Source of the DNA: Streptomyces gobiensis | GTDB taxonomy: Bacteria > Actinomycetota > Actinomycetes > Streptomycetales > Streptomycetaceae | Assembly (NCBI RefSeq): GCF_021216675.1 | Contig: NZ_CP086120.1 | Coordinates: 930,001-994,000 of the forward strand | Direction: 5' to 3' | DNA: 64,000 nucleotides | Shown here: positions 44,582 through 53,771 of the stretch, one piece after another | Numbering within the stretch: position 1 is the stretch's first letter | How the letters are laid out: each line of letters begins with the position of its first letter | Position numbers and translations under genes: made by a program | Notes under the pieces: generated by a model | What the model was told of the DNA's origin: nothing | Seen by the model: the letters and a program-made list of their open reading frames with translations, nothing else | The model's database searches: none

Positions 44582-47559
44582 AACAGCCGCTCGACCACGC
44601 CACGGGCGCGCCGGGTCGTCCGGCGGTAGTCCTCCAGCAGTTCCCCGACATGGCCGGGCTCATAACCGAGATAGCGGCCGACGGCGGCCAGCTCCCGGGG
44701 CTCGGAGGGGAAGGTGTCGCCGGGGCGGCCCCGGACCAGCATCACCGCGTTACGTACCCGGGTGGCCAGCAGCCAGGCCTCATCCAGCACCTCGGCGTCC
44801 TCCGTCTCCAGCAGCCCGGCGGCGTGTGCGGCGGCCAGCGCCGGACGGGTGCGGGTGGTGCGCAGGCCCGGCTCGGCCCAGCCGTGCCGCAGCTGAATGA
44901 GCTGCACCGTCCATTCGACGTCCGAGAGCCCGCCCCGGCCCAGCTTGGCGTGCGTGGTGGGGTCGGCGCCGCGCGGCAGCCGTTCGGTCTCCATCCGCGC
45001 CTTCAGCCGCCGGATCTCCCGGACCGCTTCCTCGTCCAGGCCCTCGGGCGGGTAGCGCAGGGGGGCGATCAGCTCGATAAACCGCTCCCCCAGCTTCTCG
45101 TCGCCCGCGACCGGCTCGGCGCGCAGCAGTGCCTGGCTCTCCCAGGTCAGGGACCAGCGGCGGTAGTACGCGGCGTAGGAGGCGAGGCTGCGCACCAGCG
45201 GGCCTGACTTGCCCTCCGGGCGCAGATCGGCGTCGATCAACAGCGGTGGGTCGGCGGTGGGGAGCTGGAGCAGCCGGCGCACCTCATTGGCGACGGCGTG
45301 GGCGGCCGCGGCGGCTTCGTGTCCGTCGGCGCCCTCCTGCGGCTCATGGACAAACAGGACATCGGCGTCGGAGCCGTACCCCAGTTCGTGGCCGCCGAAG
45401 CGGCCCATGCCGATCACGGCGAAGCGGGTGGGCAGGGTATCGCCCCAGCGGTCCCGGACGGCGGCGCGCAGGGCACCGGCGATGGTGGCGGCGTTGAGGT
45501 CGGAAACGGCGTCGCCGACCATATCGACGGCTACCGAGGGGTCATCGTGGGCGGGGCTGCCCTCGGTACCGTAGGCGCCGATGATGTCGGCCGCCGCGGT
45601 GCGGAAGAGTTCGCGGCGGCGCACCCCGCGGGCGGCGGCGACGGCCTGCTCGGCGGTGTCGGCGCGCCCTACGGCCGCCATGATCTCCTGGGTGAGCGCT
45701 TCCCGGCCGCGTGGCCGCAACCCTTCCGGGTCGCCGAGCAGGGCGACCGCCTCGGGGGCACGCAGGAGGAGATCGGGAGCGAGGCGTCCGGCGGAGAGCA
45801 CCCGGGCCAGGTTCTCGGCTGCGGCGCCCTCGTCGCGCAGCAGCCGCAGATACCAGGGGGTCTTGCCCAGGGCGTCGGAGACCTTGCGGAAGCCGAGCAG
45901 CCCGGCGTCCGGGTCGGCGGAGTCGGCGAACCAGCCGAGCAGCACCGGCAGCAGGGTGCGCTGGATGGCGGCCTTACGGCTGACTCCGGAGGCCAGCGCC
46001 TCCAGGTGGCGCAGGGCGGCGGCCGGATCGGCGTAGCCAAGCGCCTCCAGCCGCTGACGGGCGGCGCTCGGGGAGAGCCGGGTCTCGCCGGGGGCGAGCT
46101 GGGCGACGGCGTCCAGCAGCGGCCGGTAGAAAATCTTCTCGTGCAACCGCCGTACTACCGAGGCGTGCCGCTTCCAGGCCTTGGTCAGTTCGGCGACGGG
46201 CTCTGCCCGGAAGCCTGCGGACCGGCCGAGCCGCCGCAGGCCGGCCTCGTCCTCGGGCATGAGATGGGTACGGCGCATCTTGTAGAGCTGGATGCGGTGC
46301 TCCATGGTGCGCAGGAAGCGGTACGAGGCGTCCAGCGCGGCGGCGTCCTGACGACCGACATAGCCCCCGGCGGCCAGCGCGTCCAGGGCGTCCAGGGTGG
46401 TGGAGCTGCGCAGTGAAGAGTCGCTGCGGCCGTGTACCAGCTGAAGGAGCTGCACGGCGAACTCGACATCGCGCAGCCCGCCGGGGCCGAGTTTCAGCTC
46501 GCGTTCGACCTGGGCGGTGGGGATGCCCGCGACGACGCGGCGGCGCATCTGCTGGACGTCGGGGACGAAGTTTTCCCGCTCGGCGGCCTGCCAGACCATG
46601 GGTCCGACCGCCTCGCAGTACTGCCGGCCGAGCGCGAGGTCACCGGCGACCGGGCGGGCCTTCAGCAGTGCCTGGAACTCCCAGGTCTTGGCCCAGCGCT
46701 GGTAGTAGGCGAGGTGGCTGCTGAGGGTCCGTACGAGGGGCCCGTTGCGGCCCTCCGGACGGAGGTTGGCGTCCACGGGCCAGATGGTGCCCTCGGCGGT
46801 GGTGTCGGAGCAGATCCGCATCATGTGCGAGGCGATCCGGGTGGCGGCCTGCAGGGCCTTGCCCTCATCGGTGCCGTCGGCCGGCTCCGCTACGAAGATC
46901 ACGTCCACATCGGAGACGTAGTTGAGCTCCCGGCCGCCGCACTTGCCCATGCCGATCACGGCCAGGCGGCAGGCCGCCGCGTCGTCGGGGTCGGCGGCCT
47001 CGGCGATGGTGAGGGCGGTGCGCAGGGTGGCGATGGCCAGATCGGCCAGCTCGGCTGCGGCCTCGGCAAGGTCGGTGGTGCCGCACACATCGCGGGCGGC
47101 GATGGTGAGCAGGGCCCGGCGGTAGGCGATCCGCAGCGCGTCGGGAGTGTCGGCGTCCGCCAGGGCGGCGGTGAACTCCTCGACGCCGGGGTGCAGATCG
47201 GCGGACTCGTAGGTGAGGAGTGTCTGCCAGTCGGCGGGGTGCCGGGCGAGGTGGTCGCCCAGCGCCTCGGAGGAGCCGAGCACTCCCAGCAGCCGGTCGC
47301 GCAGCGGCTTCGAGGAGAGCAGGGTGTCCAGGAAGGGCTGGGCCTGGCCGTCTGCGGCCAGGGCTTCTACGAGGCGTACCAGGGAGAGCAGCGCAAGGTC
47401 GGGGTCGGCGGTGGCGCCCAGGGCGTCGATCAGCCCGGGGTCGTTCCGGGCGGCGGACAGCTCAGGGATGTCCAGCAGCCTTCCCGCTGCGATGGGGTCG
47501 GTGAACCCATGGCGTAGCAGGCGCCCGAACTGGCTGTCGCGTCGTCCGCCCTGCCGCAC
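44569..47559 (-). CDS. glnE: Glutamine synthetase adenylyltransferase/adenylyl-removing enzyme
   Basis: 996 residues from the GTG at 47559 with GGGAGG 6 nt upstream; the upstream open frame to 47877 is repeat sequence. Two homologous nucleotidyltransferase halves: the first (adenylyl-removing) with GMGKCGGRELNYVSDVDVIF, the second (adenylylating) with GMGRFGGHELGYGSDADVLF, each followed by a GlnD-linked helical domain (LGPGGLRDVEFAVQLLQL and LGRGGLSDVEWTVQLIQL). It modifies the conserved Tyr of the main glutamine synthetase under nitrogen control. It follows glnA2 on the same strand, separated by repeat copy 4. Confidence 0.95.
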   Translation of the reverse strand: MRQGGRRDSQFGRLLRHGFTDPIAAGRLLDIPELSAARNDPGLIDALGATADPDLALLSLVRLVEALAADGQAQPFLDTLLSSKPLRDRLLGVLGSSEALGDHLARHPADWQTLLTYESADLHPGVEEFTAALADADTPDALRIAYRRALLTIAARDVCGTTDLAEAAAELADLAIATLRTALTIAEAADPDDAAACRLAVIGMGKCGGRELNYVSDVDVIFVAEPADGTDEGKALQAATRIASHMMRICSDTTAEGTIWPVDANLRPEGRNGPLVRTLSSHLAYYQRWAKTWEFQALLKARPVAGDLALGRQYCEAVGPMVWQAAERENFVPDVQQMRRRVVAGIPTAQVERELKLGPGGLRDVEFAVQLLQLVHGRSDSSLRSSTTLDALDALAAGGYVGRQDAAALDASYRFLRTMEHRIQLYKMRRTHLMPEDEAGLRRLGRSAGFRAEPVAELTKAWKRHASVVRRLHEKIFYRPLLDAVAQLAPGETRLSPSAARQRLEALGYADPAAALRHLEALASGVSRKAAIQRTLLPVLLGWFADSADPDAGLLGFRKVSDALGKTPWYLRLLRDEGAAAENLARVLSAGRLAPDLLLRAPEAVALLGDPEGLRPRGREALTQEIMAAVGRADTAEQAVAAARGVRRRELFRTAAADIIGAYGTEGSPAHDDPSVAVDMVGDAVSDLNAATIAGALRAAVRDRWGDTLPTRFAVIGMGRFGGHELGYGSDADVLFVHEPQEGADGHEAAAAAHAVANEVRRLLQLPTADPPLLIDADLRPEGKSGPLVRSLASYAAYYRRWSLTWESQALLRAEPVAGDEKLGERFIELIAPLRYPPEGLDEEAVREIRRLKARMETERLPRGADPTTHAKLGRGGLSDVEWTVQLIQLRHGWAEPGLRTTRTRPALAAAHAAGLLETEDAEVLDEAWLLATRVRNAVMLVRGRPGDTFPSEPRELAAVGRYLGYEPGHVGELLEDYRRTTRRARGVVERLFYEG

Positions 47560-47640
47560 GGCCTGCCTCCCTTTTGCGCCTGCGCCGACGCCGCTCCCGC
47601 GGCGTGGTCGATTTTCCCCATCCTCCCCTGTTCCCGGGGT

Positions 47641-47880
47641 CCCCGGCTGTACCGATCTGCGGCTCCGCCGCGCGGCGGGGCTCCGCCCGGTTGCGGGGGT
47701 GCTTCCCCAATTCCCGCCCCTTCCCGGATACCGGGGCCACCCCCGGGGCCCCGGGGGTGGCCGGTGCGGGCCGGTGGCCGGGTGTTGTGCCCACCCACAG
47801 CCCCTCGCGGGGCTGGGGGCACCTCCTGGGGGCACCCCAGCGTTAGCTGGGGGAGGTAGCTGGGGGAGACTGCCCACAAC
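47641..47880. repeat. Intergenic repeat family, copy 4, with nested second repeat
   Basis: Left end CCCCGGCTGTACCGATC at 47641, then GCGGCTCCGCCGC. The central stem-loop starts at 47783 with TGTTGTG and inner stem CAGCCCC/GGGGCTG, but its closing arm CACAAC lies at 47875-47880 because ~57 bp of another repeat (element II, 47812-47868, with its own CCCCAGC/GCTGGGG hairpin) is inserted. The right third of the family is missing. It lies between glnA2 and glnE. Confidence 0.82.
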
Positions 47881-47884
47881 GGGG

Positions 47885-49246
47885 TTACAGGACCGGGAGG
47901 GACTTTCGGAGTTCGAAGGCGGTTACTTCGGAGCGGTACTCCTCCCACTCCTGTTTCTTGTTGCGCAGGAAGAAGTCGAAGACGTGCTCGCCGAGGGTCT
48001 CGGCGACCAGCTCGCTGCGCTCCATCAGATCGATGGCCTCACCGAGGTTCTGCGGCAGGGGCGAGATGCCCATCGCCCGGCGCTCGGCGTCGGAGAGCGC
48101 CCAGACGTCGTCCTCGGCGCCCGGGGGCAGCTCATAGCCCTCTTCGATGCCCTTGAGCCCGGCGGCGAGCAGCACCGCGTAGGCGAGGTAGGGGTTGCAG
48201 CCCGAGTCCAGTGACCGCACCTCGATGCGGGTCGACCCGGTCTTGCCCGGCTTGTACATGGGCACCCGGATCAGCGCGGAACGGTTGTTGTGGCCCCAGC
48301 AGATGTAGGAGGGTGCCTCGCCGCCCGCTCCGGCGGTGCGCTGGGCGCCGCCCCAGATCCGCTTGTACGAGTTCACCCACTGGTTGGTGACGGCGGAGAT
48401 CTCCCCGGCGTGCCGGAGCAGCCCGGCGATAAAGGACCGGCCGACCTTGGAGAGCTGGTACTCGGCGCCGGACTCATGGAAGGCGTTGCGGTCGCCCTCG
48501 AAGAGGGAGAGATGTGTGTGCATGCCGGAGCCGGGGTGCTCCGAGAACGGCTTGGGCATAAAGGTCGCCTGCACGCCCTGCTCCAGCGCGACCTGCTTCA
48601 TGACCAGCCGGAACGTCATGATGTTGTCGGCCGTGGACAGCGCGTCGGCGTAGCGCAGATCGATCTCCTGCTGACCGGGGGCGCCCTCGTGGTGGGAGAA
48701 CTCCACCGAGATGCCCATGGACTCCAGCATGGTGATGGCCTGTCGGCGGAAGTCCATGCCGACGTTCTGCGGGGTGTGGTCGAAGTATCCGGAGGAGTCG
48801 GCGGCGGTCGGCCGGGTGCCGTCCACCGGCTTGTCCTTGAGCAGGAAGAACTCGATCTCGGGGTGGGTGTAGAAGGTGAAGCCGAGGTCGGAGGTCCTGG
48901 CCAGGATGCGCTTGAGGACATAGCGCGGATCGGCGTAGGACGGCGACCCGTCCGGCATCAGGATGTCGCAGAACATCCGCGCGGTGCCGGGCGCCTCGGC
49001 CCGCCAGGGGAGAATCTGGAAGGTGCTGGGCGCGGGCTTGGCGATCATGTCGGATTCATAGACCCGTGCGAAGCCCTCGATGGCGGAGCCATCGAAGCCG
49101 ATGCCCTCATCAAAGGCCTGCTCAAGCTCGGCGGGGGCGACGGCGACGGACTTCAGGAAGCCCAGCACATCGGTGAACCACAGCCGGACGAAGCGGATGT
49201 CACGCTCCTCGAGCGTCCGGAGCACGAATTCCTGCTGCTTATCCAT
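47885..49246 (-). CDS. glnA2: Glutamine synthetase-like protein GlnA2
   Basis: 453 residues from the ATG at 49246. GS type I fold: beta-Grasp N-terminus (DIRFVRLWFTDVLG), metal and substrate residues in FEFFLL-type (EIEFFLLKDKP), HHEGAPGQQEIDL, the ATP-binding TNQWVNSYKRIW, and RIEVRSLDSGCNPYLAYA. The usual adenylylation motif NLYDLP is replaced by EGYELP. It matches S. coelicolor GlnA2 (next to glnE), which has been reported as a gamma-glutamylpolyamine synthetase and not a true glutamine synthetase. That function is inferred here from orthology and order. Confidence 0.92.
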   Translation of the reverse strand: MDKQQEFVLRTLEERDIRFVRLWFTDVLGFLKSVAVAPAELEQAFDEGIGFDGSAIEGFARVYESDMIAKPAPSTFQILPWRAEAPGTARMFCDILMPDGSPSYADPRYVLKRILARTSDLGFTFYTHPEIEFFLLKDKPVDGTRPTAADSSGYFDHTPQNVGMDFRRQAITMLESMGISVEFSHHEGAPGQQEIDLRYADALSTADNIMTFRLVMKQVALEQGVQATFMPKPFSEHPGSGMHTHLSLFEGDRNAFHESGAEYQLSKVGRSFIAGLLRHAGEISAVTNQWVNSYKRIWGGAQRTAGAGGEAPSYICWGHNNRSALIRVPMYKPGKTGSTRIEVRSLDSGCNPYLAYAVLLAAGLKGIEEGYELPPGAEDDVWALSDAERRAMGISPLPQNLGEAIDLMERSELVAETLGEHVFDFFLRNKKQEWEEYRSEVTAFELRKSLPVL

Positions 49247-49601
49247 ATCCACCCATCCTCGCTGGTCAAGCCGCCCGCTCCCACGCCGCGGGGCGTATCG
49301 GGGGCACATGAGCATCCCACCACACGATTTCGGGCGCGTTGCGCACCCGCGCCTGAACACCACGCGTCACTTGGGTGTGCGTGCGATATGTATGGCTCCC
49401 AGGGGGAGGCCCGGAGCACCCGGCTTGTCCTCATTGTGAAACACGGCCTTGACGTTGGTCGACTCGCCCTCCTCGGTCGCTCCGGGGCAAGCTAATCGCG
49501 GCCGGTGGGCTGACGTCCAGGTACGCAGGGCAGGCCGTCCAGGCAGGGCCCTCAATGGGGCCGTCTGAGGCGTGCGGGGTGACAGCGCGATGCTGGCGGT
49601 G

Positions 49602-49634
49602 ACGGCCCTGGATACCCCCGTAGTCCAGGGCCGT
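49602..49634. other. Strong hairpin in the glnA2-araC divergent region
   Basis: ACGGCCCTGGA (49602-49612) and TCCAGGGCCGT (49624-49634) are perfect 11-bp arms, with GTGAC...GTCAC and GCGCG pairs that extend the stem imperfectly over about 49580-49660. The region 49247-49801 holds both promoters; I see no other clear element in it. The role is unknown (terminator of a lost gene, or a leader RNA structure). Confidence 0.55.
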
Positions 49635-49801
49635 TCTGGCGCGCACGTCACACGGTCATCGGGCTCTTGACGGCGGGCATCAGGGACGGTAGCAACGGCA
49701 CCATCGGTCAGCTACTCGCCAAACGCGGTCCTCGGCCGGAAAACGCGTCTCCTCGCTGAGGAATCAGGGAGGAACCAGGCCCAGGAGGCAAAGAAGTCCC
49801 G

Positions 49802-50791
49802 ATGAGCGAGCCCACCGTCGACAGCAGCCGGATGCGGACGCTTGTGCACAGCGACGATCTGGATGAGACACGCGAGATCATCAGCTCCGCTTACAGCCCG
49901 TATGAGCTGCGGGTACTGGACAACGCCCAGGGTTTCTCCGCGTGGTACGCGGAAGGCGGCTTCCCCGGGGTCACCCTGTCCGCGCTGTCCTACGGCGCCG
50001 AGACCCTGGTGGCGCCCGAGCCGCTCACCTCATATCTGCTGGTCTGCCAGGTGGTCCATGGCTCGGTGCGGGTGCTCTCGCCGGGCCGGGAGGAACGCGT
50101 CGTCGACGCCGGGGACACCTATGTCCTCGACCCGTACCGCACCTTCCGGGTGCACTGGGCGCCCGGTGCCCGGATGACCACTATCCGGCTCTCCCGGGAC
50201 ACCGTCGAGCGTGCGGCGGCCGACGCGCTCGGGTTCGAAGAGCCGGTCCGGGCCCGTTTCACGCTGGGCGGCGCCGTCTCGTCCGCCGCCGCCGGGACCT
50301 GGGCCGGTATCTCCGCGGCGGTGCAGCGGGAGGTGCTGGACGGTGGTATCGCCCGTACCAGCCCCTTGCTGGCGTCCCAGCTGACCCGGACGGCCGCCGC
50401 CGCGCTGATGGAAGCTCACCCACTGATCACACCCGATCCGGAGATACGGCACACCGGGGCCGTCGCACACCCGGCGGTACGCCGCGCCATGCAGCTCATC
50501 GAGGAACAGGCCGACCAGCCGCTGACCCTGTCCGACCTCGCGTGCGCGGCCCGGCTCAGCCCCCGCGCGCTGCAGGAGGCCTTCCGCCAGCACCTGAACA
50601 CCACCCCGCTCACCCACCTCCGGGAGATCCGTCTGGAGCGGGCGCACCGGGAGCTGCTCGCCGCCGACGGTGACGGGCGCGTCACGGTCACCCAGATCGC
50701 CTATCGCTGGGGCTTCTCCAATCTGGGCCGGTTCGCGGCCAGCTACCAGCACCGGTTCGGAAACCCACCCTCACAGACGCTGCGCACCTGA
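49802..50791 (+). CDS. AraC-family transcriptional regulator
   Basis: 329 residues. The N-terminal ~200 residues are the AraC-binding-like (cupin-type) ligand domain (LLVCQVVHGSVRVLSPG); the C-terminal ~100 residues hold two helix-turn-helix units (LTLSDLACAARLSPRALQEA and VTQIAYRWGFSNLGRFAASY). AGGAGG is 13 nt upstream of the ATG, farther than usual. It is divergent from glnA2 and 88 bp upstream of a DoxX gene, which it may control. The ligand is unknown. Confidence 0.92.
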   Translation: MSEPTVDSSRMRTLVHSDDLDETREIISSAYSPYELRVLDNAQGFSAWYAEGGFPGVTLSALSYGAETLVAPEPLTSYLLVCQVVHGSVRVLSPGREERVVDAGDTYVLDPYRTFRVHWAPGARMTTIRLSRDTVERAAADALGFEEPVRARFTLGGAVSSAAAGTWAGISAAVQREVLDGGIARTSPLLASQLTRTAAAALMEAHPLITPDPEIRHTGAVAHPAVRRAMQLIEEQADQPLTLSDLACAARLSPRALQEAFRQHLNTTPLTHLREIRLERAHRELLAADGDGRVTVTQIAYRWGFSNLGRFAASYQHRFGNPPSQTLRT

Positions 50792-50879
50792 GCTCCAGCA
50801 CAGGTGACCTGGTGCCCGGATGGGTAGCCTGAAATCAGTGGATGACGGTTCAACCACCCTCCGCGCCTGAGAGGTGATC

Positions 50880-51299
50880 ATGGACATCCTGGTACTCGTC
50901 GGCCGGATTCTCTTCGCGGCCCTCTTCCTGGGCTCGGCGTTCAACCACCTCGTCCACACATCGGGGATGACCGCCTACACCGCGTCCAGGGGCGTGCCCG
51001 CAGCCAAACTCGCGACGCTCGTCAGCGGCGTCGTGCTGCTCCTCGGTGGACTGAGCGTGCTGCTGGGGATCTGGGCTGACCTCGGCGCGCTGCTGCTGTT
51101 CATCTTCCTGATCCCGACGGCGGTGCTGATGCACGCGTTCTGGAAGGAGGGCGGCTCGGAGTCCCGGCAGGTCGAGATGATCATGTTCCAGAAGGATCTG
51201 GCGCTGGCCGGAGCGGCGCTGATGCTGTTCGCCTTCTTCTCCTTCGCCGGCAGCGACCTCGGACTGACCATCACCGGGCCACTCTTCAATATCTCCTGA
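50880..51299 (+). CDS. DoxX-family membrane protein
   Basis: 139 residues with four membrane helices. Start RILFAALFLGSAFNHLVH is the DoxX hallmark (first helix with the conserved Asn-His), then VVLLLGGLSVLLGIWADLGALLL and the HAFWKEGG loop. GAGAGG (50869-50874) is 5 nt upstream of the ATG at 50880. DoxX proteins are membrane redox-associated or quinone-linked proteins with roles in thiol or oxidative stress; no specific role is visible here. It lies 88 bp after the AraC regulator. Confidence 0.88.
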   Translation: MDILVLVGRILFAALFLGSAFNHLVHTSGMTAYTASRGVPAAKLATLVSGVVLLLGGLSVLLGIWADLGALLLFIFLIPTAVLMHAFWKEGGSESRQVEMIMFQKDLALAGAALMLFAFFSFAGSDLGLTITGPLFNIS

Positions 51300-51512
51300 T
51301 TCCCCTGAATTCCCTGAATCCCCTGCACTTCGTCCGGCCGTCGCGACCCGGCGCTTGCGGGGCCGCGGCTGCCGGGCCGCATGGTCACTTGGACTGCCGG
51401 CGACCACCGCCCAACGCCGAGTCCGGGATGATGACGGGGCTGGCTATCGCACGTAGCGGGGATCACCAGGCGCCCCCGGGCATCGCGTCAGACTGACGGT
51501 TACTCTGGGGGT

Positions 51513-53264
51513 GTGCCTCAACTACGACTCGCCCTGAACCAGATCGACTCGACCGTCGGCGATCTCGCCGGGAACGCCGAGGCGGTCGTCCGCTGGACCC
51601 GGCACTCGGCCGAGCAGGGGGCGCATCTCGTGGCGTTCCCCGAGATGATGCTGACCGGCTATCCGGTGGAGGATCTGGCGCTGCGGCCTTCCTTCGTGGC
51701 GGCCAGCCGGGCCGCGCTGGAGGAGCTGGCGCAGCGGCTCGACGCGGAGGGGTTCGGGGAGATTCCGGTCATCGTCGGCTATCTCGACCGGGTCGAGCAG
51801 GCACAGCCACGCTACGGCCAGCCCGCGGGCGCTCCGCAGAACGCCGCCGCCGTCTTGCACGGGGGCGGGGTTGCGCTCACCTTCGCCAAGCACCACCTGC
51901 CCAATTACGGGGTCTTCGATGAGTTCCGTTACTTCGTGCCGGGCGAGACCCTGCCGATGGTCCGGGTGCACGGTGTGGATGTGGCGATGGCCATCTGCGA
52001 GGACCTGTGGCAGGACGGCGGCCGGGTGCCCGCCGCCCGGACGGCGGGCGCTGGGCTGCTGGTGTCTCTCAACGCCTCCCCCTATGAGCGGGAGAAGGAG
52101 GACACCCGGCTGGAACTGGTCCGCAAGCGGGCCCAGGAGGCGGGCTGCACGACTGCTTATCTGGCGATGATCGGCGGGCAGGACGAGCTGGTCTTCGACG
52201 GCGACTCGATCGTCGTCGACCGGGACGGTGCGGTGATCGCACGGGCTCCGCAGTTCGCGGAGGGGTGTGTGGTGCTGGATCTGGACCTGCCGGAGGCGGC
52301 GGCCGAGCCGCCGGGCGGGATCGCCAATGACGGACTGCGGATCGAGCACCGGGTGCTGTCGGCCGAGCCGCTGCCCGCGTATGAGCCGGAGGTCACCGGA
52401 GAGCAGGCGGAGCGGCTGGGGGGCGAGGAGGAGGTCTACACCGCGCTGGTGGTGGGCCTGCGGGCGTATGTCGCGAAGAACGGTTTCCGGTCGGTTCTGG
52501 TGGGGCTCTCGGGTGGGATCGACTCGGCGCTGGTGGCCACGATCGCGTGCGACGCGTTGGGGGCGGGGAATGTGTACGGCGTTTCCATGCCGTCCCGGTA
52601 TTCGTCGGACCACTCCCGGGACGACGCGGCTGAGCTGGCCCGGCGGACGGGGCTTAACTTCCGGACGGTGCCGATCGGGCCGATGTTCGACGTATACATG
52701 GAATCGCTTGGGCTGACGGGGCTGGCGGAGGAGAACCTTCAGTCGCGGCTGCGCGGCACGTTGCTGATGGCTCTGTCCAACCAGGAGGGGCATATCGTCC
52801 TGGCGCCCGGGAACAAGTCGGAGCTGGCGTGTGGCTATTCGACGCTCTACGGCGACTCGGTGGGGGCGTACGGGCCGATCAAGGATGTTTACAAGACGAC
52901 CGTCTTCCGGCTCGCGAAGTGGCGCAACCAGGCGGCGGTGGAGCGGGGTGACATACCGCCGATACCGGAGAACTCGATTGTGAAGCCGCCGAGTGCGGAG
53001 TTGCGGCCGGGGCAGGTGGATACGGATTCGCTGCCGGACTATGAGGTGCTGGACCAGATCCTGGAGCTTTACGTCGACCGCGATCAGGGTGCGTCGGAGA
53101 TCGTTGCCCGGGGCTTCGCCCCGGACCTGGTCACGCGCATTCTGCGGATGACGGATACCGCGGAGTACAAGCGGCGGCAGTACCCGCCCGGGACGAAGAT
53201 CTCCCCGAAGGTGTTCGGGAAGGACCGACGGCTGCCGATTACGAACCGCTGGCGCGAAAGTTAG
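51513..53264 (+). CDS. nadE: Glutamine-dependent NAD+ synthetase
   Basis: 583 residues. The N-terminal nitrilase-type glutaminase domain (~1-270) has the Glu-Lys-Cys triad in FPEMMLTGYP, TFAKHHLPNYGVFDE and AICEDLW. The C-terminal NAD synthetase domain (~300-575) has the PP-loop VGLSGGIDSALVA and the APGNKSELACGYSTLYGDSV motif. It amidates deamido-NAD with ammonia channelled from glutamine, the last step of NAD synthesis. The GTG at 51513 follows a G-run and a possible -10 TACTCT (51501-51506), so the mRNA may be nearly leaderless. It is convergent with the MFS gene across repeat copy 5. Confidence 0.95.
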   Translation: MPQLRLALNQIDSTVGDLAGNAEAVVRWTRHSAEQGAHLVAFPEMMLTGYPVEDLALRPSFVAASRAALEELAQRLDAEGFGEIPVIVGYLDRVEQAQPRYGQPAGAPQNAAAVLHGGGVALTFAKHHLPNYGVFDEFRYFVPGETLPMVRVHGVDVAMAICEDLWQDGGRVPAARTAGAGLLVSLNASPYEREKEDTRLELVRKRAQEAGCTTAYLAMIGGQDELVFDGDSIVVDRDGAVIARAPQFAEGCVVLDLDLPEAAAEPPGGIANDGLRIEHRVLSAEPLPAYEPEVTGEQAERLGGEEEVYTALVVGLRAYVAKNGFRSVLVGLSGGIDSALVATIACDALGAGNVYGVSMPSRYSSDHSRDDAAELARRTGLNFRTVPIGPMFDVYMESLGLTGLAEENLQSRLRGTLLMALSNQEGHIVLAPGNKSELACGYSTLYGDSVGAYGPIKDVYKTTVFRLAKWRNQAAVERGDIPPIPENSIVKPPSAELRPGQVDTDSLPDYEVLDQILELYVDRDQGASEIVARGFAPDLVTRILRMTDTAEYKRRQYPPGTKISPKVFGKDRRLPITNRWRES

Positions 53265-53501
53265 CGGGCGAGCAGGCTACTGCCCGGCCTTACGTTGCTG
53301 GCTTTCCACCGTGGGTGGTTTTTGCCCGCCCCTGGTTCTGGTCCGTGGTGGGTCGGGGGTGGTCCGGGGTGGGCCGTTCCGGACCCATGATTTACGGCCC
53401 GACGGCCGGTTACGTTGTGTTGGCCGGTGAGGCCTGTGTCGGACCACAAATCACGGGCAAGCGTCCGGAACAACCCACCCCTCCCCACCCCCTCACGTCG
53501 A

Positions 53502-53759
53502 GTGTTGTGCGCACTCGCACCGCCGTGTGTTGTGGGCACTCGCGCCACCCGTGTGTTGTGGGCAGTCGTTCCGCTGGGGCGGAACGGGTGGGCACAACAC
53601 CGGGCCACCGTCCCGCACCGGCAAACCCCGGGGCCCAGGGGCAAAGCCCCGGTTTCCGGGAAGGGGCGGGAATTGGGGAAACCCACCCACGGCACCCCCG
53701 CAGCCGGGGCGGAGCCCCGCCGCGCGGCGGAGCCGCATAGCGGTACAGGCGGGAAGGGG
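53502..53759. repeat. Intergenic repeat family, copy 5 (reverse orientation, arm triplicated)
   Basis: Right end CGGTACAGGCGGGAAGGGG to 53759. The central stem-loop is at 53554-53599 (TGTTGTG/CACAACA) with inner stem TTCCGC/GCGGAA, a third sequence version. The left arm GTGTTGTGSGCACTCG occurs three times with a 26-bp period (TGTTGTG at 53502, 53528 and 53554). It lies between the convergent nadE and MFS genes; 53265-53501 shows no gene. Confidence 0.82.
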
Positions 53760-53771
53760 CGCCCGACCCCG

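Noticed and set aside
45298..47517. Two long + strand frames opposite glnE
   Set aside because: Antisense shadows of glnE; Gly/Val/Arg-rich and not protein-like.
47560..47877. Upstream extension of the glnE frame
   Set aside because: It translates repeat copy 4; the GTG at 47559 has a good ribosome site and begins the conserved GlnE sequence soon after.
49367..49651. 94-codon minus-strand frame upstream of glnA2
   Set aside because: Its last ~25 residues look somewhat protein-like, but there is no good start or ribosome site, the rest is Arg/Pro-rich, and a strong hairpin cuts through it.
53502..53560. 26-bp repeats that at first looked like a CRISPR array
   Set aside because: Only three units, spacers of under 10 nt, and the repeat is an arm of the dispersed intergenic family; no cas genes.
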